Origin: Gordonia jinghuaiqii
Lineage (GTDB): Bacteria; Actinomycetota; Actinomycetes; Mycobacteriales; Mycobacteriaceae
NCBI RefSeq assembly: GCF_014041935.1
Contig: NZ_CP059491.1
Coordinates: 5,084,001 to 5,148,000 of the forward strand
Length of the DNA: 64,000 nt
Direction: 5' to 3'
Made by a program: the position numbers and the translations under genes. Below the pieces are notes generated by a model. The model was not told the DNA's origin and did not search any database. It saw nothing but the letters and a program-made list of their open reading frames with translations. Shown in pieces: positions 8,670-17,026 of this stretch (its first letter is position 1; each line of letters opens with the position of its first letter).

Positions 8670-9860
8670 TCAGCGCATCTCGCCCGCGCCCACGTACGGG
8701 AACCGGGTCTTCAGCAGGTCACCGTCGGCGAACCGTGCGAAGCGAAAGTCCGACTCGGGGATGCGCGGATCGGCACTGCGGCCGTCGACGACCAGGTCGG
8801 CGATCAACCGGCCGACGGCCGGTGAGATCTTGAACCCGTGGCCGCTGAACCCGGCTGCCAGGACGAGACCGTCCAACGGCCCGCGCGAGATGATGGGATT
8901 CCAGTCCGGGGTCACGTCGTAGCAGCCGGCGTAGCTGGTGGTGATCGCCGGAGCGGTGAACCCGGGGAATCGGGTACCGACCTTGTCGACGGTGAGATCG
9001 ATGAAGGCGGAATCGGCGCGGTTGCTGTAGTCGTCGGGGTCGGCGATGTCGAGGGCCGCGAGGTCGCTGTTGCCGAACAGGATTTCGCCACGGACATCTG
9101 GGCGGACATACTGCAGCGACACCAGGTCGGAGAAGACCGGCACCTCACCGAGATCGTCACCGGGGTTGATCATCACGATCTGTTCGCGATGCACCTCGAT
9201 CGGGACGTCGATGCCGTAGGGCGCGAGGAACGGCTTGGACCACACACCGGTCGCGACGACGACGGTGTCCGCGGAGATCGTCGATCCGTCGGCGAGGTGG
9301 ACACCGGTGACGCGGTCGGCGTCGACGATGAGTCCGATGACGTTGGTACCCTGTCGGATTCGGATGCCGGTTGCCCGTGCCGATGCCGCGAAGGCCTGTG
9401 CGGTCTGGTAGGCGTCGCCGTACCCGCCGCGCTCTTCCCAGCCGAAGGCGGCGAAGGGCTCGAGGTCGGCGGTCGGCCACATCTTGGCCACCTCGGCGGC
9501 GTCGATCTCCTCGTTCTGCACCCCGACCTCACGCTGGGCGGCGAGGCTCTTGCGCATGTTCTCGACATTCGCCTCCCCCACCCCGACGACGTATCCCGTC
9601 TGCCGGAAACCGATGTCGGTGCCGAAGATCTCCGCGGCCTTCTCGAACACCTCGAGTCCGACTGCGGCCATCGCGGCCAGAGAACTGACCCCGTAATGGC
9701 AACGGACGATGCCTGAGGACTTGCCGGTCATACCGCCGCCGACGGTGTCCCGTTCGCAGACGACCACATCGGTGACGCCGCGCTGCCCGAGCGCCCACGC
9801 CGCGGCCGCACCTTCGAGGCCGCCGCCGACGATGACGACCGACGCTGTGGTGTCGCTCAC
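8670..9860 (-). CDS. FAD-dependent oxidase, sarcosine oxidase beta / N-methylglutamate dehydrogenase A-like
   Basis: A 396-residue DAO-superfamily flavoenzyme. The N-terminal dinucleotide motif is VVIVGGGLEGAAAAWALGQRG, followed by SSGIVRCHYGV, where family members bind FAD, and a C-terminal AGCYDVTPDWNPII...GFSGHGFKISPAVGR segment that matches the flavin-contact region of sarcosine oxidase beta and glycine oxidases. The GTG start overlaps the glxD stop codon (GTGA), so the two are translationally coupled. In methylotrophs the step after N-methylglutamate synthase is a four-subunit N-methylglutamate dehydrogenase; here only this one subunit-like protein is present, so it may act alone as an N-alkylglutamate oxidase releasing glutamate and an aldehyde. 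A sarcosine or D-amino-acid substrate remains possible. Confidence 0.8.
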   Translation of the reverse strand: MSDTTASVVIVGGGLEGAAAAWALGQRGVTDVVVCERDTVGGGMTGKSSGIVRCHYGVSSLAAMAAVGLEVFEKAAEIFGTDIGFRQTGYVVGVGEANVENMRKSLAAQREVGVQNEEIDAAEVAKMWPTADLEPFAAFGWEERGGYGDAYQTAQAFAASARATGIRIRQGTNVIGLIVDADRVTGVHLADGSTISADTVVVATGVWSKPFLAPYGIDVPIEVHREQIVMINPGDDLGEVPVFSDLVSLQYVRPDVRGEILFGNSDLAALDIADPDDYSNRADSAFIDLTVDKVGTRFPGFTAPAITTSYAGCYDVTPDWNPIISRGPLDGLVLAAGFSGHGFKISPAVGRLIADLVVDGRSADPRIPESDFRFARFADGDLLKTRFPYVGAGEMR

Positions 9861-11188
9861 AGCCCCGTCCCCGGAATCCAGCTGGTGCCGGCGAGCGGGA
9901 CGCGGGCCATGGCCGACGCCTCGATCGAGATGGCCACCAGGTCTTCGGGTTCCAGATGTTGCAGATGCGCCTTGCCGCAGGCACGGGCGATGGTCTGTGC
10001 CTCCATGGTCATCACCCGCAGGAAGTTCGCGAGACGCTTGCCCCCGAGGACCGGGTCGAATCGCGCCGACAGCTCAGGGTCCTGCGTACTGATGCCCGCG
10101 GGGTCGCGTCCGTCCTGGAAGTCGTCGTAGTACCCGGCGGCCGAGCCGAGCGCCTCGTACTCCTCGGCGTAACGGGGATCGTTGTCGCCCAGCGCGATCA
10201 GCGCGGCGGTACCGATCGCGACCGCGTCGGCGCCGAGTGCCATCGCCTTCGCGACGTCGGCACCGTTACGGATGCCGCCCGAGACGATCAGCTGTACTTC
10301 TCGATGAACGCCGAGTTCCTGCAGTGCCTGCACCGCCTGCGGTATCGCGGCGAGGGTCGGGATTCCCACGTGCTCGATGAACACGTCCTGGGTGGCGGCG
10401 GTGCCGCCCTGCATCCCGTCGACCACCACGACGTCGGCACCGGAGTGCACCGCGAGCTTCACGTCGTAGTAGGTCCGGGTGGCTCCGACCTTGACGTAGA
10501 TCGGCTTCTCCCAGTCGGTGATCTCGCGCAGCTCGTTGATCTTGATGGCGAGGTCATCGGGACCGGTCCAGTCGGGGTGACGGCACGCGCTTCGCTGGTC
10601 GATGCCCTGGGGCAGGGTGCGCATCCCGGCGACCCGTTCGGAGATCTTCTGTCCCAGCAACATCCCGCCGCCGCCGGGCTTGGCGCCCTGCCCCAGGACG
10701 ATCTCGATCGCGTCGGCCTTGCGCAGATCGTCGGGGTTCATCCCGTACCGCGACGGCAGGTACTGGTAGACGAGGTGTTTGGACTGACCGCGCTCCTCGG
10801 GGGTCATGCCGCCGTCACCGGTGGTGGTCGACGTGCCGACCTCCGATGCGCCGCGTCCCAGCGCCTCCTTGGCCGCGGCCGACAACGCACCGAAGCTCAT
10901 CCCGGCGATCGTGACCGGAGTCGACAGATGCAGCGGGAACTTCGCATTGCGGCTACCCAGCACGACGTCGGTGTCGCAGCGTTCGCGATATCCCTCGAGG
11001 GGGTAGCGCGACATCGACGCACCGAGGAAGAGCAGATCGTCGAAGTGCGGGAGCTTGCGTTTGGCGCCCCACCCGCGGATGTCGTAGATCCCGGTCTCGG
11101 CCGCGCGCTGGATGGCGGCGATGGTGGTGCGGTCGAAGGTGGCGGATTCACGGAGTCCGCGCTGCTCGACGCTGAGGTTCTCGGTCAT
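9857..11188 (-). CDS. glxD: GlxD / N-methylglutamate synthase subunit C-like (FMN-binding GltB domain)
   Basis: A 443-residue protein equivalent to the FMN-binding (alpha/beta)8 barrel of the glutamate synthase large subunit. Visible motifs are MSFGALSAAAKEALGRGA, the GQGAKPGGGGMLLGQKIS loop and the phosphate-binding VVDGMQGGTAATQDVF, with a Cys-containing segment (DQRSACRHPDW) between them. In the N-methylglutamate pathway the three proteins MgsABC, also called GlxBCD, rearrange gamma-glutamylmethylamide into N-methylglutamate, this subunit performing the reductive or transfer step. It lies downstream of glxC after a 105-base gap carrying a tandem repeat, and is coupled to the FAD oxidase. 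True glutamate synthase would be about 1500 residues and would carry the amidotransferase domain in the same chain; here the domains are split over three genes. Confidence 0.85.
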   Translation of the reverse strand: MTENLSVEQRGLRESATFDRTTIAAIQRAAETGIYDIRGWGAKRKLPHFDDLLFLGASMSRYPLEGYRERCDTDVVLGSRNAKFPLHLSTPVTIAGMSFGALSAAAKEALGRGASEVGTSTTTGDGGMTPEERGQSKHLVYQYLPSRYGMNPDDLRKADAIEIVLGQGAKPGGGGMLLGQKISERVAGMRTLPQGIDQRSACRHPDWTGPDDLAIKINELREITDWEKPIYVKVGATRTYYDVKLAVHSGADVVVVDGMQGGTAATQDVFIEHVGIPTLAAIPQAVQALQELGVHREVQLIVSGGIRNGADVAKAMALGADAVAIGTAALIALGDNDPRYAEEYEALGSAAGYYDDFQDGRDPAGISTQDPELSARFDPVLGGKRLANFLRVMTMEAQTIARACGKAHLQHLEPEDLVAISIEASAMARVPLAGTSWIPGTGL

Positions 11189-11262
11189 GGTGATGTCTCC
11201 GGGGTGCGTGGCCGAGGAACGGGTTCCTCGGGCGGTGAATTCGCGAGAGTTGTTGCGCCCAG

Positions 11263-11307
11263 GTCAATAGGCGCCAGATCAATAGGCGCCAGATCAATAG
11301 GCGGCAG
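11263..11307. repeat. 15-bp tandem repeat, three copies, at the 3' end of glxC
   Basis: Three direct copies of a 15-base unit (plus-strand form ATCAATAGGCGCCAG with one or two changes) start at 11263, 11278 and 11293. The glxC stop codon lies in the third copy. Because the unit is five codons long, each copy places a TGA in the same frame, giving three successive in-frame stops on the coding strand. The repeat fills part of the glxC-glxD gap. Confidence 0.8.
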
Positions 11308-12049
11308 TGTTGTCGACCTTGAAGTGGTACAGCTCGCGGGCCGATCCGTAACGGGTGTAGGTGCGCGGGTCGTCGTCACCGAAGCCGGCAGCCTTCAGCA
11401 GCCCGGTGAGTTCCTCGATGTGTTCCTCTCGCATCGGCTTGGCGATGCAGTCGGCGCCGAGTGACGCGACCTCGCCGCGGACGTAGATGCGGGTCTCGTA
11501 GATGGAGTCACCGAGGCCGTCGCCGGCGTTGCCGCGGACCACCAGGCGTCCGGCCTGCGCCATGAAAGCGCTGTTGTGGCCGACGTTTCCGCCGACGACG
11601 ATGTCGACACCCTTCATCGAGATGCCGCACCGCGCTGCCGCGTCGCCCTCGACCACCAGGAGGCCCCCGTGCGCGGTGGCGCCTGCAGACTGGGAGGCGT
11701 TGCCCCGCACGATGACGCTGCCGCTCATCATGTTCTCGGCGACCCCGGTGCCGGCGTTGCCGTCGATCGTCACCTCGGCCTGCTGGTTCATCCCGGCCGC
11801 GTAGTAGCCGACGTGACCGTTGATCGTGATCTTCACCGGAACATTCACACCGGCGGCGATGCTGTGGGCGCCTGCCGGATTGTCGATGATGATCTCACCC
11901 GAGATGTCACCGTGCAGCGCCGAATTGATCTCGCGCAATGATGTGGTCGCCAGATCGAAGTGGTGATTGGGGCTCATCGTCTCAGCTCTCGCACTGTCTG
12001 TCGGGATGGGGATGGTCGTGGTGACGGGGTCGACGCTCAGCGTGTCCAT
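11294..12049 (-). CDS. glxC: GlxC / N-methylglutamate synthase subunit B-like (GXGXG domain)
   Basis: A 251-residue protein made of the GXGXG beta-helix domain found at the C-terminus of glutamate synthase. Repeated turns such as NGHVGYYAAGMNQQAEVTIDG, GSVIVRGNASQSAGATAHG and DIVVGGNVGHNSAFMAQAG are visible. ATG 12049 was chosen because GGAGGTGG lies 7 bases upstream, and it overlaps the glxB stop by 13 bases, implying coupling; a second ATG at 11977 (MSPNHHFDLATTS) matches the usual start of rhizobial GlxC but has a weak ribosome site. It works with GlxB and GlxD. The last codons are embedded in a triplicated 15-bp repeat. Confidence 0.83.
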   Translation of the reverse strand: MDTLSVDPVTTTIPIPTDSARAETMSPNHHFDLATTSLREINSALHGDISGEIIIDNPAGAHSIAAGVNVPVKITINGHVGYYAAGMNQQAEVTIDGNAGTGVAENMMSGSVIVRGNASQSAGATAHGGLLVVEGDAAARCGISMKGVDIVVGGNVGHNSAFMAQAGRLVVRGNAGDGLGDSIYETRIYVRGEVASLGADCIAKPMREEHIEELTGLLKAAGFGDDDPRTYTRYGSARELYHFKVDNTAAY

Positions 12050-12933
12050 GCGTAGACCACCTCCGGCTCGGGCTCCCAGATGCGGGCGTTCTCCACGCCC
12101 GGCAGCTTGACGAGGGCGCGGTACTCGCTGGCCATCGCGACCCAGTCGTCGGTCTCGGCGATGACTGCGGGCTTGCAGGCGATGGCGTCGCGGACGACGG
12201 CGAAGGAGTCGCGGTTGGACACCAGCAGCGTGTAGAAACCGTCGAAGTTGGCGCACACCTCCTTGAGCGCGGTCTCCACGTCCTTGCCCGCGGCGAGCTG
12301 GTGGGCGACGAAACGCGCCCCGACCTCGGTGTCGTTCTCGCTGTCGAATTCGATTCCCTCGGCGCGCAATTGGCGTCGAATGGTCGCATGGTTGGCGAAC
12401 GACCCGTTGTGCACGAGGCACTGCTCGGGGCCGACGGCGAACGGGTGGGCACCGGAGGAGGTGACCGCAGACTCGGTGGCCATGCGGGTGTGGCCGACAC
12501 CCTGCCAGCCCGAAGCGGACGCCAGGCCCCAGGATTCGGTGAGTTCACGGGGCGCGCCGACACCCTTCAAGACGGTGAGGTCGGAGCCGAACCCGGCGAC
12601 CAGCGCGTCGGGATAGGCGGCACGTGCGGCGGCGAGCAGCTCCTCGGCGCCCACCGGCGCCGACGCCACCAGCGTGACGTCGATCGATTGCGCGGCAACG
12701 GGAACCCCGAGCGCCGCACTGAGCGTGGTCGAGACCTCCTCGGGGAGCACGTCGAGTTCCAGCAGTGAGATGCAGCCGTGGCCGGGTGGGGCCCAGGCAG
12801 CGTTTCCGTAGACGGCGATGCCGGCCGAATCGGCACCGCGGTCCTGCATCTCGCCGAGCATTTCCGCGAGCATCTGCCCGAGACGGGGATGGAGATCCGG
12901 ATTGCGCAGGTGCAACCCGACGATTCCGCACAT
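12037..12933 (-). CDS. glxB: GlxB / N-methylglutamate synthase subunit A-like class II glutamine amidotransferase
   Basis: A 298-residue Ntn-type amidotransferase domain. It begins MCGIVGLHLR, so processing of Met1 exposes the catalytic Cys2; QDRGADSAGIAVYG and WQGVGHTRMATESAV...HPFAVGPEQCLVHNGSFANH are the substrate-binding and oxyanion segments of class II amidotransferases. In GlxBCD/MgsABC this subunit hydrolyses the gamma-glutamyl amide (gamma-glutamylmethylamide or a related amide) and passes on the amine. It sits 57 bases downstream of the type III glutamine synthetase-like gene and overlaps glxC. A stand-alone asparagine synthetase or PurF is ruled out by length and context. Confidence 0.86.
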   Translation of the reverse strand: MCGIVGLHLRNPDLHPRLGQMLAEMLGEMQDRGADSAGIAVYGNAAWAPPGHGCISLLELDVLPEEVSTTLSAALGVPVAAQSIDVTLVASAPVGAEELLAAARAAYPDALVAGFGSDLTVLKGVGAPRELTESWGLASASGWQGVGHTRMATESAVTSSGAHPFAVGPEQCLVHNGSFANHATIRRQLRAEGIEFDSENDTEVGARFVAHQLAAGKDVETALKEVCANFDGFYTLLVSNRDSFAVVRDAIACKPAVIAETDDWVAMASEYRALVKLPGVENARIWEPEPEVVYAWTR

Positions 12934-12990
12934 GATCAGTCCTTTACGTCGAGGTGGGTAGGGTCGTTGCGAAGTCGGGGAGTCGTGGCG

Positions 12991-14352
12991 TCAGAAGGCG
13001 GTGAGGTACTTGTCGACCTCCCACGGCGAGACCGCCGCGTGCCAGTCGAAGAATTCCTCGCGTTTGAGACCGGCGAAGTAGGTGGACACCTTCTGCTGAT
13101 CGGCCGGCCAGTCCTCGGGTATGGCGGCGTCGAGCGATCCGGAGACCACTGCGTCACCCTCGAGCGCCTCGACGGCGTGCAGCAGGGTCAGCGGGATCTC
13201 GGCGATGTGTCCCGGGCACTTGCCGACCTCACCGGGGTCGAGGCTGCGCTTGATGCCGTCGAGTCCGGCAGCGAGGAGCGCCGCGGCCGCGAGGTAGGGG
13301 TTGGCCGAGCCGTCGCCGCCGCGGAGCTCGACGCGCTGCTCGTCCGGCACCCGGATGTAATGGGTTCGGTCGTTGCCGCCGTAGGTGGCCCGCCGCGGCG
13401 CCCACGACGCTCCCGACCTGGTGGCGGTGGCGCCGGTTCGCTTGTAGGAGTTGACCGTCGGGGCGATGACGGCCTGGAGCGCGGGTGCGTGCTCCAGGAT
13501 GCCGCCGATGAATCCGTACGCGGTCTGCGACAGTCCGAGCCCACGCTCGTCGTCGGCGACCTGCGGGAACACCGGCTCCCCGGCCGAGGTGAGCGACAGG
13601 TGGAAGTGCAGTCCCGACCCGGTGCGATCGGCGAACGGCTTGGGCATGAAGGTCGCGATCATGCCCTTCTCGGCAGCCAGCGCCGAGAGCAGGTAGCGCA
13701 GTGTGACGACGCGGTCGGCGGTGGTCAGGGCATCGGAGTAGGCGAAGTTCTGCTCGAACTGTCCGTTGCCGTCCTCGTGATCGTTGGCGTAGTTGCTCCA
13801 CCCCAGCTGGTTCATGGCGGTCGACACCGTGGTGAGGTGCTCGTACATGCGGGTGAGACCGCGGACGTCGTAGCAGGGCTGATCGGAGTCGTCGGCCGCG
13901 TCGGCGGTGACGAGGGACCCGTCCGGCGCGCGCTTGAGCAGGAAGTACTCGACTTCGGCACCCACCCACGGCTCGAAGCCGGCGTCGGCGGTCTGCGCGA
14001 TCAGCGCCTTGAGGATGTTGCGCGGGGCGAACGGCCACGGCTTGCCCTCCACATGTGGATCACACTGGACGACCGCGAGACCCTCCTTGATGAACGGGAT
14101 GGGCAGGAAAGAGCTGACGTCAGGGATCGCGATGAGGTCCGGGTCCTTGGGCTCCTGCCCGATCGCTCCGACCGCGTACCCGGCGAAACCCACTCCGTCG
14201 GTGGCGAGTTCGTCGACTGCCTCGACCGGCACCAGCTTCGCGCAAGGTTTGCCACGAAGGTCGACGAACATCGCGAGGATGAACCTGGTGCCGTGCTCGG
14301 CACACAGTTCGGCGAGGGCGCTGGGGTCGGCGGGCGCTGTGGTGGTGGTCAT
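12991..14352 (-). CDS. glnT: Type III glutamine synthetase-like ligase (gamma-glutamylmethylamide synthetase candidate)
   Basis: A 453-residue glutamine-synthetase fold protein. The catalytic domain shows GAEVEYFLLKR, the metal- and glutamate-binding GSGLHFHLSL, NSYKRTGATATRSGASWAPR for ATP and phosphate contacts, and RVELRGGDGSANPYLAAAALLAAGLDGI. The adenylylation loop of GlnA-I is absent, and the length fits GlnT/GmaS (about 440 residues). Next to glxBCD the expected reaction is ATP-dependent ligation of an amine, such as methylamine, to glutamate. GGAG lies 6 bases before the ATG. The gene starts a new transcription unit after the amt terminator, behind a 17-bp palindrome at 14415-14431. 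Ordinary ammonia assimilation is unlikely given the neighbours but cannot be excluded by sequence. Confidence 0.85.
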   Translation of the reverse strand: MTTTTAPADPSALAELCAEHGTRFILAMFVDLRGKPCAKLVPVEAVDELATDGVGFAGYAVGAIGQEPKDPDLIAIPDVSSFLPIPFIKEGLAVVQCDPHVEGKPWPFAPRNILKALIAQTADAGFEPWVGAEVEYFLLKRAPDGSLVTADAADDSDQPCYDVRGLTRMYEHLTTVSTAMNQLGWSNYANDHEDGNGQFEQNFAYSDALTTADRVVTLRYLLSALAAEKGMIATFMPKPFADRTGSGLHFHLSLTSAGEPVFPQVADDERGLGLSQTAYGFIGGILEHAPALQAVIAPTVNSYKRTGATATRSGASWAPRRATYGGNDRTHYIRVPDEQRVELRGGDGSANPYLAAAALLAAGLDGIKRSLDPGEVGKCPGHIAEIPLTLLHAVEALEGDAVVSGSLDAAIPEDWPADQQKVSTYFAGLKREEFFDWHAAVSPWEVDKYLTAF

Positions 14353-14414
14353 GGTGTGCTCCGGGGGTCGACTTTAGGTGTTCGCGATCGATATGTCCAC
14401 TCGGGTGAATCGTT

Positions 14415-14431
14415 GTCTACTATTAGTAGAC
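14415..14431. promoter_or_regulatory. Palindromic operator upstream of glnT
   Basis: GTCTACTATTAGTAGAC is a perfect inverted repeat (8-base arms around a central T), 63 bases upstream of the glnT start codon. Its symmetry and AT-rich centre suit a dimeric regulator such as a GntR or XRE protein; the XRE-cupin protein of this locus is the first candidate. No other copy was found in the window. Confidence 0.6.
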
Positions 14432-14515
14432 CGGGTGGATGTTGCGGGTCTGTTTCGTCTTCGTGAGCGATGAGTGTCGTTTCAGCCGAGAGGATTTCGG
14501 CCGAGAAACACATGG

Positions 14516-14551
14516 TTCGGGGGCCCGCCGCCGAAACGGTGGGCCCCCGAA
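14516..14551 (-). terminator. Strong hairpin terminator downstream of amt
   Basis: TTCGGGGGCCC (14516-14526) pairs perfectly with GGGCCCCCGAA (14541-14551), and three further pairs, one of them a wobble, extend the stem to 14 pairs around an 8-base loop. It follows amt by 44 bases and separates the monooxygenase-amt unit from the glnT unit. No U-tract is evident, which is common in actinobacterial terminators. Confidence 0.75.
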
Positions 14552-14595
14552 GGATCGTGCACTGAGGTCAGGCCTGAGCAGTCACGGCTGAGCGA

Positions 14596-15963
14596 TCAGA
14601 CCTGCGCAGACGCCGCCGGCGGCGTCGACGCGGGCATGGCCTCCTCCACCTTGTCCGCCGCTCGTGCCGGGGCCATCGTCGCGAGACCGCCGGCGTGTCC
14701 GACGCCCGCACTGGGGATCTCGTAGGCGGTCTCGGCGTGCAGGCCGGCGTCGAGGCCGGTCATCTCCGTCTCCTCGTCGACGCGCAGGCCGATGAGCTTG
14801 TCGAGTCCCTTCGCGATGAGCCAGGTCATGACGAACGAGTAGGTGCAGGTGATGACGATGCCGGTGAGCTCACGCCAGACGATGTCGACCGGGCCGCCGA
14901 ACAGGACGCCCTGGACACCGGCCGGGGCGGCCTCGGCGGCGAACAGGACGATGCAGATGGTGCCGACGATGCCGCCGATGCCGTGCACGGCGAAGGCGTC
15001 GAGGGTTTCGTCGATCTTGAGCCTGCTCTTGAAGCTCAGCAGGAACGCGACCACCGCGGCGGCGAAGATACCGACGAGCAGCGCGCCGAGCGGCGCCATG
15101 CTGCTGGCCGCGGGGGTGATCCCGACGAGTCCGGCGACCGTGCCGGTGATCATGCCCAGCGAGGTCACGTGGCCCTCACGCCACCTCTCGATGGCGGCGA
15201 ATCCGATCATGCCCGCCGAACCCGCGAGCAGCGTGTTGAGAATGACCGCCTGCGCCAGGAAGTTCGCGCCCAGTGCACAGCTGCCGTTGAACCCGAACCA
15301 GCCGAAGAACAGGATGCCGCCGCCCATGATGGTCATCGGCACGTTGTGGGGTCGTTCCATCCGGCGCTTGCGCGCACCGAGGACCACCGCGAGAGCCAGT
15401 GCCGCGACACCGGCGTTCATGTGGACCGCGGTTCCGCCGGCATAGTCGACGATCTCGATGTCGTTGAGCAGGAACCCGCCGCTGTAGTTGTCGTCGACGT
15501 CGGCGGCGAACACCCAGTGCGCGACCGGGAAATACACCACGAGCAGCCAGATCGGCGCGAAGACGAGCCACGACGAGAACTTCATGCGGCCGGCGGCGCC
15601 GCTGGCCACGATCGCGATGGTGATGGCTGCGAACAGGATGAACCACGCGGCGTAGTAGAGGGTTTGGGTGGATCCGGTCGCGTCGTCGGTCAGCCAGTTG
15701 GTGAGTCCGATGTAGTCGGTCGGGTTGCCGATGAGGCCCCACCCGCCCACCGACGGACCCGACACCAGCCCGTGGCCGACGACGACGTAGAGCACCGCCG
15801 TGATGGCGAGGGTGGACATGACCATCGTCATGATGTTGAGGACGTTCTTCGCCCCGACCATGCCGCCGTAGAAGAAGGCGAGGCCGGGGAACATCAGCAG
15901 GACGAAGACAAAGGCGGCCAGCATCCATGCCAGGTCGGCGTTTGCCGCGAGTATCGGTTCCAT
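14596..15963 (-). CDS. amt: Ammonium/methylammonium transporter, Amt family
   Basis: A 455-residue Amt/Mep/Rh channel with about 11 membrane segments. The N-terminus reads DLAWMLAAFVFVLLMFPGLAFFYGGMVGAKN, the hallmark first two helices, and GGTAVHMNAGVAALALA contains the first pore histidine, with the second in FAVHGIGGIVGT. A cytoplasmic tail of about 60 residues ends in an Ala/Pro-rich stretch. It lies 61 bases downstream of the DUF3445 N-demethylase gene on the same strand, in the same transcription unit, and is followed by a terminator. No glnK accompanies it. In this setting it may import methylammonium or recapture ammonium or methylamine lost by diffusion; Amt proteins are known to conduct methylammonium. 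Confidence 0.92.
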   Translation of the reverse strand: MEPILAANADLAWMLAAFVFVLLMFPGLAFFYGGMVGAKNVLNIMTMVMSTLAITAVLYVVVGHGLVSGPSVGGWGLIGNPTDYIGLTNWLTDDATGSTQTLYYAAWFILFAAITIAIVASGAAGRMKFSSWLVFAPIWLLVVYFPVAHWVFAADVDDNYSGGFLLNDIEIVDYAGGTAVHMNAGVAALALAVVLGARKRRMERPHNVPMTIMGGGILFFGWFGFNGSCALGANFLAQAVILNTLLAGSAGMIGFAAIERWREGHVTSLGMITGTVAGLVGITPAASSMAPLGALLVGIFAAAVVAFLLSFKSRLKIDETLDAFAVHGIGGIVGTICIVLFAAEAAPAGVQGVLFGGPVDIVWRELTGIVITCTYSFVMTWLIAKGLDKLIGLRVDEETEMTGLDAGLHAETAYEIPSAGVGHAGGLATMAPARAADKVEEAMPASTPPAASAQV

Positions 15964-16024
15964 GAGCGATCTTTCGGTTCCGGGACTGAGGAGTCGGGTT
16001 ACTGGTACCAGCAGCTCACGGGCA

Positions 16025-17026
16025 TCATTGACCGCGTAGATATGCGACGACGCTGTCGCGGTAGTCGAGAAATCCCTTGTAGGCGGCGATGTCCTCGCCG
16101 AGTGTCTCGATGACGGTCGCCAACTGAGCCGCCCACTCGGGTATGCGCTTCACGTCCTCGAGCGAGGCCATGAATGTCCGGATATTGAACGTCACCGCAC
16201 CCGACATCGGCAACCGGACGAAGTGTTCGAGCTCGATTCGCAGGCGCGCCCTGCCGAAATCGCCGTCGGCGATCATGGCGGGGACGTCGGCCGCCCAGGT
16301 GGGAAGCTCTTCGAGACTGACATCGAGTTTGTGGGAGTCCGACGCCGACAACGTCCAGTTCACCCTGCGGTAGACCTGATCCGCCGGTAGCCTGCGCAGG
16401 AACTGTTCGGCGCGGGCGACGATGCCCTCGCGGAGCATGCGCGGAACCGGTGCGTGGATCTCGTACATGTCCATGCCGACGTCGAAGGACACCGACCAGG
16501 CCGCGGCGAAGGTGACCACGCCGGCGTCGAAGTACAGGTGCCCGTCCCGCTCGACGACGAGGAGGAGATCGTCGGGAACCTCGCGCGCGAGGAACTCCAT
16601 CGGACCGCATCCCAGCGTGTCGGGATCGCCCAGCACGAACTGTTGGTCGGTGCCGAGAACATCGTTGCGCCAATGGAACCGGCCGTCGCCGTACTCGACC
16701 AGATGCATCTGGTCGGGATAGGCGAGGTCGAGATCACGGAGGTAGTACAGCAGCAGGTCCCAGCAGGCGAGTTCCATCCCGGGGCGGACCCGGACGCGCG
16801 ACGGGTCGTCGTCGAGGATGCGTCGACGTTCGGCCATGATCTCGGGATACTCGGCTCCGCCGAGATCGACCAGATGCCTGCCCCATTCGCCGCCGCGGGT
16901 CGCGCGCGGGATTCGTGCGGGTTCGACGTTGACGCTGTAGGCGAACTCCTCGAGGTCGTCGGGGAACGGCCACGGCAGGTTCGCGAGGTGGTCGACGTCG
17001 CGCGCCGGGAACGAATCGATGCTCAC
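16025..17026 (-). CDS. Haem-dependent oxidative N-demethylase family protein (DUF3445), second copy
   Basis: A 333-residue stand-alone DUF3445 protein. The GTG start at 17026 overlaps the reductase stop (GTGA). Family blocks visible are a start PWPFPDDLEEFAYSVNVEPARIPRAT, HWRNDVLGTDQQFVLGD, LYFDAGVVTFAAAWSVSFDVGM, the IHAPVPR segment, YRRVNWTLSAS and RLPMSGAVTFNIRTFM. Characterised relatives are the haem subunit of dimethylamine monooxygenase, which oxidises a secondary amine N-alkyl group to release aldehyde. It is paralogous to the N-terminal two-thirds of the protein at 18021-19553 but lacks that protein's zinc-ribbon tail. With the adjacent reductase it may form a second monooxygenase of different substrate range. 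Confidence 0.83.
   Translation of the reverse strand: MSIDSFPARDVDHLANLPWPFPDDLEEFAYSVNVEPARIPRATRGGEWGRHLVDLGGAEYPEIMAERRRILDDDPSRVRVRPGMELACWDLLLYYLRDLDLAYPDQMHLVEYGDGRFHWRNDVLGTDQQFVLGDPDTLGCGPMEFLAREVPDDLLLVVERDGHLYFDAGVVTFAAAWSVSFDVGMDMYEIHAPVPRMLREGIVARAEQFLRRLPADQVYRRVNWTLSASDSHKLDVSLEELPTWAADVPAMIADGDFGRARLRIELEHFVRLPMSGAVTFNIRTFMASLEDVKRIPEWAAQLATVIETLGEDIAAYKGFLDYRDSVVAYLRGQ

Noticed and set aside
9956..11464. 502-codon plus-strand frame opposite glxD and glxC
   Set aside because: No recognisable motif; antisense to a clear FMN-binding protein with family motifs.
12991..14352. Assignment as the housekeeping glutamine synthetase
   Set aside because: Wrong class (no adenylylation loop, GlnT/GmaS-like motifs) and embedded with glxBCD and amine oxidation genes.
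12778..14466. 562-codon open frame on the plus strand opposite glxB and glnT
   Set aside because: Arg/Gly/Asp-rich translation without domains, lying antisense to two well-supported enzymes; typical of antisense frames in high-GC DNA.
14516..14551. Considered as a riboswitch or attenuator for glnT
   Set aside because: It lies upstream of the glnT palindrome and promoter region, directly after amt; a simple strong hairpin fits a terminator better.
14696..16113. Long plus-strand frame opposite amt and the second N-demethylase
   Set aside because: Acidic/His-rich translation is the mirror of hydrophobic membrane codons; Amt on the minus strand is certain.
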